The notes beneath the pieces were generated by a model, which was not told where the DNA came from, searched no databases, and worked only from the letters and a program-made list of their open reading frames with translations. Source: Bradyrhizobium sp. YR681 (GTDB lineage: Bacteria > Pseudomonadota > Alphaproteobacteria > Rhizobiales > Xanthobacteraceae). Taken from it: a DNA stretch of 64,000 bases. Location of the stretch: contig NZ_AKIY01000209.1 of NCBI RefSeq assembly GCF_000282615.1, positions 16,322-80,321 of the forward strand, written 5' to 3'. Positions 42,077-49,615 of this stretch are shown here, piece by piece (position 1 is the first letter of the stretch; each line of letters starts with the position of its first letter). Made by a program: the position numbers and the translations under genes.

Positions 42077-42592
42077 ATGACCGATCTCTCGCTCACCATC
42101 CTTCCCGAGGCCGCCGGCGACGCCCAGGCGATCGAACGGCTGCACGAGCGCACCTTCGGTCCGGGCCGCTTCGTGCTCAGCGCCTACCGGATCCGCGAGC
42201 ATGTCGACCATCTGCTCGACGTCTCCTTCACCGCCCGCATCGGCACGCTGCTGGTCGGTTCTGTCAGGCAACTGCCTATTATGATCGGCGACACCAGGGC
42301 GCTGCTGCTCGGGCCGCTGACCGTCGAGCCGCCGTTCCGCAGCCGCGGCATCGGCCGTCTGTTGATGGAGCGCGCGCTGAAGGACGCCAAGGCGAAAGGC
42401 CACGCCATCGTGCTGCTGGTCGGCGACGAGCCCTATTACAGCCGCGTCGGCTTCAAGCCGGTCGCCAAGGGCCGCGTCACCATGCCGGGCCCGGTCGACG
42501 CTGCGCGCATCCTGGTGTTCGAGCTCGTCGACGGCGCCTTCGAGGGCGTCTCCGGGCAGGTCGCGCCGGACTGGAGCAAGGCGCGCGGGTAG
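42077..42592 (+). CDS. GNAT N-acetyltransferase (YhbS-like)
   Basis: A 171-residue acetyltransferase. The acetyl-CoA loop is PPFRSRGIGRLLMERAL (motif A), preceded by LLLGPLTVEP and followed by VLLVGDEPYYSRVGFKP (motif B), which is close to the YhbS type. Acceptor unknown. The start at 42077 was chosen to fit the family N-terminus (SLTILPEAAGDAQAIERLH). A family A repeat begins four bases after the stop. Confidence 0.85.
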   Translation: MTDLSLTILPEAAGDAQAIERLHERTFGPGRFVLSAYRIREHVDHLLDVSFTARIGTLLVGSVRQLPIMIGDTRALLLGPLTVEPPFRSRGIGRLLMERALKDAKAKGHAIVLLVGDEPYYSRVGFKPVAKGRVTMPGPVDAARILVFELVDGAFEGVSGQVAPDWSKARG

Positions 42593-42595
42593 CTC

Positions 42596-42682
42596 GTAGC
42601 CCGGATGGAGCGAAGCGCAGTCCGGGAAACCTGTCGCTGCAGATGCTCTGCCCCGGATTACGCTACGCTTCATCCGGGCTAC
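42596..42682. repeat. Palindromic intergenic repeat, family A copy 2
   Basis: An 87-base palindrome with ends GTAGCCCGGATGGAGC and GCTTCATCCGGGCTAC, lying between two tandem acetyltransferase genes. Confidence 0.85.
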
Positions 42683-42711
42683 GATGCGGCTTGCCTCAGG
42701 GAGTCTCGACA

Positions 42712-43191
42712 ATGCAAGTTCGTCCCGCTGACCCCGCTGAGATCGATCATCTCGCGCAGCTGTGGCACGATGCCTGGCATGGATCGCACGCGCATCTTGC
42801 GCCGCCCGAACTTGTCCGGCTCCGCACCCTCGCGAACTTTCGCGATCGCCTGGCGGCCATGCTTGCCGATGTCTGCGTCGTCGGCCCGGCCGGCGCACCG
42901 CTCGGCCTGTGCGCCCTCAAGGGCGACGAACTGTACCAGCTGTTCGTGTCGCCAAAGGCGCATGGGACGGGGGTGGCTGCGGCGCTGATCGCTGATGCCG
43001 AGGCACGGCTTGCCGCGCGCGGTGTCGAGCTGGCGTGGCTGGCCTGTGCGGTCGGCAACATGCGCGCGGCGCGGTTCTACGAGAAGAGCGGCTGGCGCAA
43101 CGCCGGCACCTTCGTGATGTTGTCGGAGACCCCGAACGGCCCTTTCCCGGTGGATCAGTGGCGCTTCGAGAAGCAGCTGACGCGCGCCTAG
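42712..43191 (+). CDS. GNAT N-acetyltransferase
   Basis: A 159-residue GNAT protein with motif A as QLFVSPKAHGTGVAAALIAD, then a helix and AVGNMRAARFYEKSGWRNAG (motif B). It is distinct in sequence from the preceding acetyltransferase, so the pair is not a recent duplication. The ATG at 42712 has CAGGGAG upstream. Substrate unknown. Confidence 0.85.
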   Translation: MQVRPADPAEIDHLAQLWHDAWHGSHAHLAPPELVRLRTLANFRDRLAAMLADVCVVGPAGAPLGLCALKGDELYQLFVSPKAHGTGVAAALIADAEARLAARGVELAWLACAVGNMRAARFYEKSGWRNAGTFVMLSETPNGPFPVDQWRFEKQLTRA

Positions 43192-43204
43192 GTCTCGGAG
43201 ACCC

Positions 43205-43290
43205 GTAGCCCGGATGGAGCGAAGCGCAATCCGGCAAACCGCCGCCGCGGATCCACCGTCCCGGATTACGCTACGCTCCATCCGGGCTAC
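43205..43290. repeat. Palindromic intergenic repeat, family A copy 3
   Basis: An 86-base palindrome, GTAGCCCGGATGGAGC to GCTCCATCCGGGCTAC, 13 bases after the acetyltransferase stop and between convergent genes. Confidence 0.85.
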
Positions 43291-43316
43291 AACGCGGCGG
43301 TGCCCCATCCTCCGCC

Positions 43317-43397
43317 CATTGCGAGCGCAGCGAAGCAATCCAGAATCTTGCCGCAGCGGCAGCCTGGATTGCTTCGTCGCAAGAGCTCCTCGCAATG
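43317..43397. repeat. Palindromic intergenic repeat, family C
   Basis: CATTGCGAG and CTCGCAATG bound an 81-base palindrome that also holds GAAGCAATCCAGA and GCCTGGATTGCTTC. A fragment of the same family (CTCGCAATGACG) lies near 17020. Next to it, GTCGGGGCC-CGTTA-GGCCCCGAC (43405-43427) is a separate perfect hairpin without a T-run, 13 bases from the stop of the TonB receptor gene. Confidence 0.75.
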
Positions 43398-43439
43398 ACG
43401 GTGTGTGTCGGGGCCCGTTAGGCCCCGACCTGATCAAGC

Positions 43440-45797
43440 CTAGAACTTGAAGTTCGCGAACGCCCGCACGCCGATGCCGGGCATCAGCACCTCGTCCTTG
43501 GTGTAGGACACCGAGTTGCGGATGTTCTCGTTGAGGAGATTGTTGCCGACGAGGCCGACCAACATTTCGCGCGCGCCGAACGGATTCGGATTGAGCTTGG
43601 TCTTGTAGCTGACCTCGGCCTTCAGCAGATTGTAACCTGATGTCGGCGTCTCCGCGATCACGGCGACATTGTTCTGCGCGAAGGCGTGCAGCAGATTGAC
43701 CCGCATCAGCCAGTTGTCGTCTCGCCAGAACACGCCGCCGCCCAGCCTGACCGGTGGAATGCGCGGCACGTTGGTGCCGTCGGTGAAGGTGGCGCGGACC
43801 ACGTCGAACTGGTTCTCGATGCCCCAGATGCCGCCCTGAAACGCGCCGACATCGAGCTGCGACTGGAATTCGCCGCCGCGGAAGTTGGCGTTGGCCTGCG
43901 AATACACCGCCTGGTTCACTTCGGCGCCCGGCGTGCCGCAGGAGGCAAAGTCGTCGTCGCACATCACGCCGGTGAGGCGGCGATAGATGAAATTGTCGAA
44001 ATGCGTGTAGTAGACGGTGGCCTCGAAGCGGAACGGTCCCGTCGCCTTGCGCACGCCGAGCTCGACCGACTTGGCAGTCTCGATCTTGAGGTTGGGATTG
44101 CCGATGTCGAAGGTCGCGGTCGCATCATGCGCGCCGCGCGAGAACAGCTCGGCCGCCTTCGGCGCGCGCTCGACATATTGCGCGGTGATGCTGCCGACCA
44201 TGCCGCCCGGCAGGTCCTGCAACAGGCCGATGCTGCCGCTCTTCGGCGTGAAGGACGGGTTGCGCGCGATCGCCGCCTGCGGCGTGCCGTCGGGCAGATA
44301 GTCCGCCGGGAAGTCCGGCGTGGTGCCGTGCAGCTCGACGTGCTCGATGCGGCCGGCGATCTGCGCCCGCGTCTGGTCGGTGAACTTGAACTCGTTGAAG
44401 GCGTAACCGGCAACGCGCGTGCTGTTGTTGGGATCCCACAGGCCGTTGAACAGCGTGCCGGGATTGTCCGGGCTCGGCGCGCTCAGCTCCTGATGACCGA
44501 CCTGGAAACCCAGCGCCGTCGTTACCTCGGCGAAGCGCGCGTTGAACGGCATCAGCTGCACCTCGGTGCGGATCTCCTGCTCCTTGTTGGTGAAGGTCTG
44601 CCGCACGCCGTCGCTGGTGAGGTCGGCGGGATCGGCAAGGCCGATCTCGTTGTGCCGGTAGTCGGTCGCGCCGGCCCAGAAGCGGACGGTGTCGATCGCG
44701 GCCGCGTCGGGGTGGTATTCGCCCTTGACGTTGATCTTGGTCTGGTGGCCGTCGATCCGCGTGTGGTGGTCGGCGCCGTCGATGCCGGGGATGTGGTAGA
44801 GCGCGTCGTTCTGCGTGATCGACGCGCCGATATAGCCGCCCTGGAAGAAGTAGGAGCCGCCGATCGATGCGCCGTCCGAGCGCGTCGCCGAGTTCGGCTG
44901 GCGGCCGTTCACGGGTCGCGACTGGTCGTTCAGGTAGGGGTAGCTCGGAATCGCATAGTCCGAAGTGGTGCGGCCATAGGCGTCGGCATGGAAGGCGAAA
45001 TTGCCGCCGCCGGTGTCGAGCAGCACGCCGCTTTCGATGCCGCGATCGACCGAAGAAAACGCGGTGCGCGTTTCGGCGGTGACGCAAGGCGAGGTCGCAG
45101 CTGTCGCCAGCGGCGCCTTGGTCGGCAGGCCGTAAGCCTGGAACGACGGCGCGCAGGACGGCAGCGCATCCGGAATCCGGTTGTTGGTGGCGCTGACGAC
45201 GCCGCCGATCGAGGTCGAGCCATAGCGCAGCGCGGCCGGCCCGCGCACCACCTCGACCTGGTTGGTCGCGAGCGGATCGATCGGGACGAAATGATCCTCG
45301 CCGAGGTCGGAGGCACCGCCGGAATTGGTGCCGTTCTCGACGATGCCGACGCGGTTGACGTCGAGGCCCCGGATGATCGGCCGGCTGGAGGCGCCGGGCG
45401 CAAAGCTCGAGCCGGTGATGCCGGGTTTCGAGAACAGGAGATCGCCGAGCTGGCCGCCGCCCTCGCGGCGGATCTCCTCGTTCGGCACCACCGTGACGGT
45501 GGCGAACTGGTTGGTGACGACAGGCAGCACGCCCTGCTGGGGTGCTGCGGCCGGGGCCGCTGCCGGCGTCGCTTCCGCCGTGCGTTGCTGGCTGCGCACC
45601 CGCGCGGTTCGCGTGGCGCGGACCGGGCTGCGGGTCGGCACCACTGCTCTGCGCACGATGGGGCTCGGGGCCGTCACGGTGACGGAGGGGAGCTCGGTCG
45701 ACGATTTGTCTTCCGCGCGCGCCGATGTGGCGGCGGCGCCGAGCACGAGCAGGCTCGCTCCGGCGAGACGCTGCACGCGTCGCAATTCAAATGACAT
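43440..45797 (-). CDS. TonB-dependent outer-membrane receptor, ZnuD-like
   Basis: A 785-residue receptor. A signal peptide (about 1-28) is followed by a Pro/Ala-rich linker, then a plug domain from about 95 to 215 (IIRGLDVNRVGIVENG, SDLGEDHFVPIDPL, VEVVRGPAALRYG), then the barrel, ending in Phe as usual. The plug signature around LGEDHF..IDPL and a His-rich loop (GIDGADHHTRIDGHQ) recall the zinc receptor ZnuD. Two Cys pairs (PSCAP..SPCVT, MCDDDFASCG) lie in predicted outer loops. A Zur-like palindrome precedes the operon. Zinc is the best ligand guess, not proven. Confidence 0.85.
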   Translation of the reverse strand: MSFELRRVQRLAGASLLVLGAAATSARAEDKSSTELPSVTVTAPSPIVRRAVVPTRSPVRATRTARVRSQQRTAEATPAAAPAAAPQQGVLPVVTNQFATVTVVPNEEIRREGGGQLGDLLFSKPGITGSSFAPGASSRPIIRGLDVNRVGIVENGTNSGGASDLGEDHFVPIDPLATNQVEVVRGPAALRYGSTSIGGVVSATNNRIPDALPSCAPSFQAYGLPTKAPLATAATSPCVTAETRTAFSSVDRGIESGVLLDTGGGNFAFHADAYGRTTSDYAIPSYPYLNDQSRPVNGRQPNSATRSDGASIGGSYFFQGGYIGASITQNDALYHIPGIDGADHHTRIDGHQTKINVKGEYHPDAAAIDTVRFWAGATDYRHNEIGLADPADLTSDGVRQTFTNKEQEIRTEVQLMPFNARFAEVTTALGFQVGHQELSAPSPDNPGTLFNGLWDPNNSTRVAGYAFNEFKFTDQTRAQIAGRIEHVELHGTTPDFPADYLPDGTPQAAIARNPSFTPKSGSIGLLQDLPGGMVGSITAQYVERAPKAAELFSRGAHDATATFDIGNPNLKIETAKSVELGVRKATGPFRFEATVYYTHFDNFIYRRLTGVMCDDDFASCGTPGAEVNQAVYSQANANFRGGEFQSQLDVGAFQGGIWGIENQFDVVRATFTDGTNVPRIPPVRLGGGVFWRDDNWLMRVNLLHAFAQNNVAVIAETPTSGYNLLKAEVSYKTKLNPNPFGAREMLVGLVGNNLLNENIRNSVSYTKDEVLMPGIGVRAFANFKF

Positions 45798-45951
45798 GGT
45801 CCTGATTCCAGTCAGGCGCCGTCCGCGTGCTTGTTTGATGATCGGGGGCGGCCTGCCGTCGCTGCGCGACGGAATTCGACTTCAACTTCTCCCGGGCGAT
45901 CGTCCGCGCGTGTGGCGCGGCGAGCCGGGCGTGATCAAGCGACGTTGGAAG

Positions 45952-46356
45952 TCAGGATGCTGGAGGGGCGCGCGGCTGGAACGCCGTGCCGGCCGATCTC
46001 AGATGGACGAATTCTGCATCGGTGGTGAGCTGGAGCAGCTCGATGGCCTGCGGCAGCTGTAGAAGCGGCGGTGTCGCGAACAGGACGGTGCCCGCCATCG
46101 CGACCAAGGCGCAGATCGCGCAATTGTCCTCGCCCGGCTGCTCCCGGTCGGGACTTGCGGGCGATTGCTTCTGGACCGTGGCGCGGTCGGTCGAAGCAAC
46201 GCCGTTGCCGCCGTCGGTCTGCTGAAGCGAGGCCGCCGCGAGGGGAGCGGCTTGGGCGAACCAGTGGCTATGGCCGAAGGTCAGCGCGAACTGCACCAGC
46301 ATCGCGAACAACGCGAGCCGGGCGCCGTGCCTGATATTCGATCGGAACCACTTCAT
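45952..46356 (-). CDS. DUF2946-like protein, first gene of the metal receptor operon
   Basis: A 134-residue protein with an N-terminal hydrophobic segment (RLALFAMLVQFALTFGH) followed by SHWF, a Gln/Ser-rich middle, and the motif DNCAICALVAMAGTVLFA, which is typical of DUF2946 proteins near metal receptors. The Cys pair CAIC and the nearby histidines could bind metal. It lies 154 bases upstream of the TonB receptor on the same strand and just downstream of the Zur-like box. The start at 46356 gives the signal-like N-terminus. Confidence 0.7.
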   Translation of the reverse strand: MKWFRSNIRHGARLALFAMLVQFALTFGHSHWFAQAAPLAAASLQQTDGGNGVASTDRATVQKQSPASPDREQPGEDNCAICALVAMAGTVLFATPPLLQLPQAIELLQLTTDAEFVHLRSAGTAFQPRAPPAS

Positions 46357-46403
46357 CTGGAAACGCCACCCCGCATCGCGAGGCGCCGATCCCCTCGGCG
46401 TTC

Positions 46404-46448
46404 GCGATGTTATAATGTAACATCGCAGGAACGTTCCGCGGATGTCAA
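46404..46448 (-). promoter_or_regulatory. Zur-like box and promoter of the TonB receptor operon
   Basis: The arms GCGATGTTA (46404-46412) and TAACATCGC (46418-46426) form a perfect nine-base inverted repeat with spacer TAATG. The core, TGTTATAATGTAACA, fits the known proteobacterial Zur pattern (TGTTAT with an inverted copy). On the minus strand TTGACA lies at plus 46443-46448, and the box covers the -10 region, so a bound repressor would block transcription. Confidence 0.7.
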
Positions 46449-46571
46449 CGGCGGTCAGGCGATCTCGTGCGTGTAGCCCCGCGATGTGTCGTTCGGGCAA
46501 CTAGCCGAGATGACCGACGCTCGCCTTGATTGCGTTCCTCAAGAAAACGCACGACTCTTGGGTCCATCGCC

Positions 46572-46602
46572 TTGAAATGTCGCACTATAAACTATAGTTT
46601 AT
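46572..46602 (+). promoter_or_regulatory. Promoter and palindromic operator of the HigBA-like pair
   Basis: ATAAACTATAGTTTAT (46587-46602) is a perfect 16-base palindrome, 18 bases before the toxin start. TTGAAA (46572-46577) and TATAGT (46593-46598) are possible -35 and -10 boxes with a short 15-base spacer. Antitoxin autoregulation is the likely use. Confidence 0.62.
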
Positions 46603-46620
46603 GGAACTAGAGAAGCGCTG

Positions 46621-47055
46621 GTGCGTATTTTCAAGACCAAAACTCTCGCGAAGTTTACCCGCCAGAATGGCATCAGCGATGCGGCCCTTGTAGATGCCGT
46701 TGACCGTGCCAAGCGTGGCCTAATCGACGCTGATCTCGGCGGCAAGGTCATCAAGCAACGGGTCGCTCGTCCGGGGCAAGGCAGGAGAGGGGGATTTCGG
46801 ATGCTGATCGGATTCGGCTCTGATCGCGCCGTCTACCTCTTTGCCTTCGCAAAAAACGAGCGCGAGAACATTGGCAGCGGTGAGCTGCTCACGCTGCGTG
46901 AAATCGCAGCCTCGTTTTTGGACGCGTACAAAAAGAGTATCGACCAAGCGTTAAGCGACGGAACTTTAATCGAGGTGCACAATGGTAACAACAAAAGCAA
47001 AGAAGAAGGCAAAGACCAGTCGTCTCGCAAAGGAGTTGCTGGAAACGGCGAATGA
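46621..47055 (+). CDS. higB: RelE/HigB-type toxin (PF06296 family), C-terminally extended
   Basis: A 144-residue toxin of the RelE-like DUF1044 group (RIFKTKTLAKFTRQNGISDA, RGLIDADLGGKVIKQRVARP, FAFAKNERENIGSGEL). Such proteins are usually mRNA interferases. Family members I know end around residue 120 (near GTLIEV); here about 24 polar residues follow (NGNNKSKEEGKDQSS and on), encoded in the overlap with the antitoxin gene. The start is GTG 46621. A+T content is higher than in the flanks, suggesting acquisition. Confidence 0.8.
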   Translation: MRIFKTKTLAKFTRQNGISDAALVDAVDRAKRGLIDADLGGKVIKQRVARPGQGRRGGFRMLIGFGSDRAVYLFAFAKNERENIGSGELLTLREIAASFLDAYKKSIDQALSDGTLIEVHNGNNKSKEEGKDQSSRKGVAGNGE

Positions 47056-47338
47056 TCTGCAGAAGAGCGGTCTGCTGACGAAGGCGGCACGCGACAAGAT
47101 TACCATGCGACATCTCGGAGCCTCCGATATCCCCGCCGCGGTCACGGCGAAAATTTCGGGTGCTGACATAAGGGCAATCCGCGAGGCGGCAAAACTGAGC
47201 CAAGCGGTTTTCGCCCGCTACCTCAACGTAACGGCTGGCTACGTGTCACAGATCGAACGCGGCGACAAACATCCTACTGGCCCCGCCCTGGTGCTGCTTA
47301 ACGTGATCCGTCGTAAAGGCATTGAGGCAATCCTCTAA
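46982..47338 (+). CDS. higA: HigA-type antitoxin with XRE helix-turn-helix
   Basis: A 118-residue antitoxin. A Lys-rich start (TTKAKKKAKTSRLAKEL) precedes an XRE helix-turn-helix at about 62-115 (GADIRAIREAAKLSQAVFAR, YLNVTAGYVSQIERGDKHPT). Toxin-first order is that of HigBA. Its start lies 74 bases inside the toxin gene in another frame; GAGGTGCACA just before the ATG is the ribosome site. It probably represses the pair at the palindrome 46587-46602. Confidence 0.82.
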   Translation: MVTTKAKKKAKTSRLAKELLETANDLQKSGLLTKAARDKITMRHLGASDIPAAVTAKISGADIRAIREAAKLSQAVFARYLNVTAGYVSQIERGDKHPTGPALVLLNVIRRKGIEAIL

Positions 47339-47397
47339 GCAGCGAAACGCACCGCCGCTGCGGCGCTAGGCAGATCCCGTCCCAGTACGCCTCAGAA

Positions 47398-49461
47398 TCA
47401 CCGCCCCTCGCGCACCCAGGTCGCCGCAAACGCGCCGAGCAGCAGCAAGAGGCCGATCAGGCCGGCGAAGATCGGCAGCACGCCGACGCCCTTGACGACG
47501 CTGGCGTCGCGCATCCGCACGCCCATCCAGCCGTCGCCGGCGAAGGTGCTCACCGAGCGCACCGGCACGATGCGCGGCAGCTCGACGCTGGAGCCGCTGG
47601 CGACGCGCACGGCGTTGCCGCCGGTTGCCTGCGTCAGCGGCTTCAGGGTTTCGGTGGTGGAGGTGACTTCCGAAAACTCCTTCGGATTGGTCGGGCCGAC
47701 ATTGATCAGCGCCTTCAGCGTGCCGTCGGTGGCCTGCCACAGGCCGAGCTCGCTGGCCGGCAGGCTGGCGCGCCACTCGCCGGGATCGCCGGCGCTCAGC
47801 GTCAGATCGCGCGAGACGCCCGACGGCGAGGTCACGCTCACCGGCTGGACGCTGTCGGACATGGTCTGGCGCACCACCACGAGATCCTTGCCCTGCACCT
47901 GGAGGCGCAGCGCTTCTTCATCGAGGTCGGGCTGCTTCATCAGCCAGTGCGACATCCGCCTGAGCAGATCGAGATGCGGGCCGCCGCCTTCATAGCCGCG
48001 CGCCCACAGCCAGATGTGGTCGGAGAGCAGCAGCGCGACGCGTCCCTCGCCGAAGCGCGACAGGAACAGCAGCGGCTTGCCGTCGAGGCCGGTCATGACC
48101 GGCGGGTTGACGGAATTGCGGGTGTCGACGGTGCGGAAGAAGCGGCTCCAGCGCGGCGGCTCGCTGGCGGAGCCTTCCAGGCCGCGCGTGACCGGATGGC
48201 GTTTGCCGACGTCGGACAGATGCGCATAGAACGGCTTTTCACTTACGCCGACCGGTTCGGCCGGCAGCACCGAATCCAGCGGCGTACGCCAGATGCTGGT
48301 GTTGGAGGCATAGTCGGGGCCGGCCGAGACCAGCACCGCGCCGCCTGCGCGCACATAGCGCGCGATGTTGTCGAAATAGGCGACCGGCAGCACGCCCTGG
48401 CGGGCGTAGCGGTCGAAGATGATCAGCTGGAATTCGTTGATCTTCTGCTGGAACAGCTCGCGGGTCGGAAACGCGATCAGCGACAATTCGTTGATCGGCG
48501 TACCGTCCTGCTTCTCCGGCGGACGCAGAATGGTGAAGTGCACGAGGTCGACGCTGGCGTCCGACTTGAGCAGATTGCGCCAGGTGCGCTCGCCGGAATG
48601 CGGCTCGCCCGAGACCAGCAGCACGCGCAGCTTGTCGCGCACGCCGTCGATGGCGACGACGGCGCGGTTGTTCACCGGCGTCAGCTCACGCTCGAGCGGC
48701 GAGGCCTCGATCTCGACGATGTTCGGGCCGGCATGCTTGATGTCGACGTCGACGCTCGCGGTCTGGCCGCTCGACAGCGTGCGCTCGTTGATGACCTCGC
48801 CGTCGCGGCGCACCGTGACCTTGGCGCGCTCGCCGGAGACGCCCTGGTCGTCGAGCCGGTAGGTGATGGTCTGGTTCTGGCCGACGATGCCGAAGCGCGG
48901 CGCCGCCGTGACCGCGATGCGGCGGTCGCGCTCGTCCTTCTGCCCGGTGATCAGCGCGTGCACCGGTGCCTGGAAGCCGAGCGCGGCAGCATTGGCGGGA
49001 ATGTCGTGGACGCGGCCGTCGGTGATCAGGAACGCGCCGGCGACGCGGTCGACCGGCACGTCCGCGAGCGCGGAGGCCAGCGCCCCGAACAGTTTTGTGC
49101 CGTCAGTCTCGCCGTCGGCCTGTGCGGCGTCGACGACGCGGACCTCCAGGCCCTTGATCTTCTTCAGGCCGTCGACGAGGGCTTCCTGCGCCTGGGCGGC
49201 CTCGCGGGTGCGGTTGCCGAAATTCTGGCTCGGGCTCTTGTCGACGACGATGGCCGCAACCGAGGTGAGGGGATCGCGGTCCTCGCGGGTGAAGGAGGGA
49301 TTGGCGAGCGCCAGCAGGAACAGTGCCAGCGCGGCGACGCGTACCGCCGCGCCGCGCGAACGCGCCAGCAGCAGCACGAGCGCGATGACGACGATCGCCG
49401 CCAGCGCGAGCCAGAGGACGATCGCAGGAACAAGCGGCGTGAACGCGATGCCGTAATTCAT
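47398..49461 (-). CDS. Large membrane protein with VWA/glutamine-amidotransferase-like domains, Bat-type operon
   Basis: A 687-residue inner-membrane protein. Two N-terminal helices (about 10-55) are followed by SVAAIVVDKSPSQNFGNRT, a VWA-like start in which the DxSxS motif reads DKSPS. Beta-rich segments follow (about 165-260), then a GATase1-like domain (about 275-530; LRVLLVSGEPHSGERTWRN, FDRYARQGVLPVAYFDNIA, GGAVLVSAGPDY). A last helix (VLPIFAGLIGLLLLLGAFAA) closes the chain. Such proteins accompany MoxR/DUF58 operons for envelope functions. It is 154 bases downstream of the DUF4159 gene, separated by a family D repeat. Confidence 0.75.
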   Translation of the reverse strand: MNYGIAFTPLVPAIVLWLALAAIVVIALVLLLARSRGAAVRVAALALFLLALANPSFTREDRDPLTSVAAIVVDKSPSQNFGNRTREAAQAQEALVDGLKKIKGLEVRVVDAAQADGETDGTKLFGALASALADVPVDRVAGAFLITDGRVHDIPANAAALGFQAPVHALITGQKDERDRRIAVTAAPRFGIVGQNQTITYRLDDQGVSGERAKVTVRRDGEVINERTLSSGQTASVDVDIKHAGPNIVEIEASPLERELTPVNNRAVVAIDGVRDKLRVLLVSGEPHSGERTWRNLLKSDASVDLVHFTILRPPEKQDGTPINELSLIAFPTRELFQQKINEFQLIIFDRYARQGVLPVAYFDNIARYVRAGGAVLVSAGPDYASNTSIWRTPLDSVLPAEPVGVSEKPFYAHLSDVGKRHPVTRGLEGSASEPPRWSRFFRTVDTRNSVNPPVMTGLDGKPLLFLSRFGEGRVALLLSDHIWLWARGYEGGGPHLDLLRRMSHWLMKQPDLDEEALRLQVQGKDLVVVRQTMSDSVQPVSVTSPSGVSRDLTLSAGDPGEWRASLPASELGLWQATDGTLKALINVGPTNPKEFSEVTSTTETLKPLTQATGGNAVRVASGSSVELPRIVPVRSVSTFAGDGWMGVRMRDASVVKGVGVLPIFAGLIGLLLLLGAFAATWVREGR

Positions 49462-49480
49462 ATGAGATCCAGCACGTTGG

Positions 49481-49608
49481 CGTCATCCTGAGGAGCGCGT
49501 CGCACTTGCGACGCGCCTCGAAGGATGCTCGGGCGGTGGGTGTGGCCCATCCTTCGAGGCTCGCCCAGCGGTGCAGGCGCACCGCAGGTCTCGCACCTCA
49601 GGATGACG
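49481..49608. repeat. Palindromic intergenic repeat, family D copy 2
   Basis: CGTCATCCTGAGG (from 49481) and CCTCAGGATGACG (to 49608) end a 128-base palindrome that lies inside an operon of co-directed genes. Inner hairpins include GCGCGTCGCACTTGCGACGCGC. Confidence 0.8.
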
Positions 49609-49615
49609 GCGGTGC

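Noticed and set aside
43686..45794. 702-codon open frame antisense to the TonB receptor
   Set aside because: Low-complexity Arg/Gly/Ala/Val sequence without domains, against a complete receptor with plug, barrel and final Phe on the minus strand.
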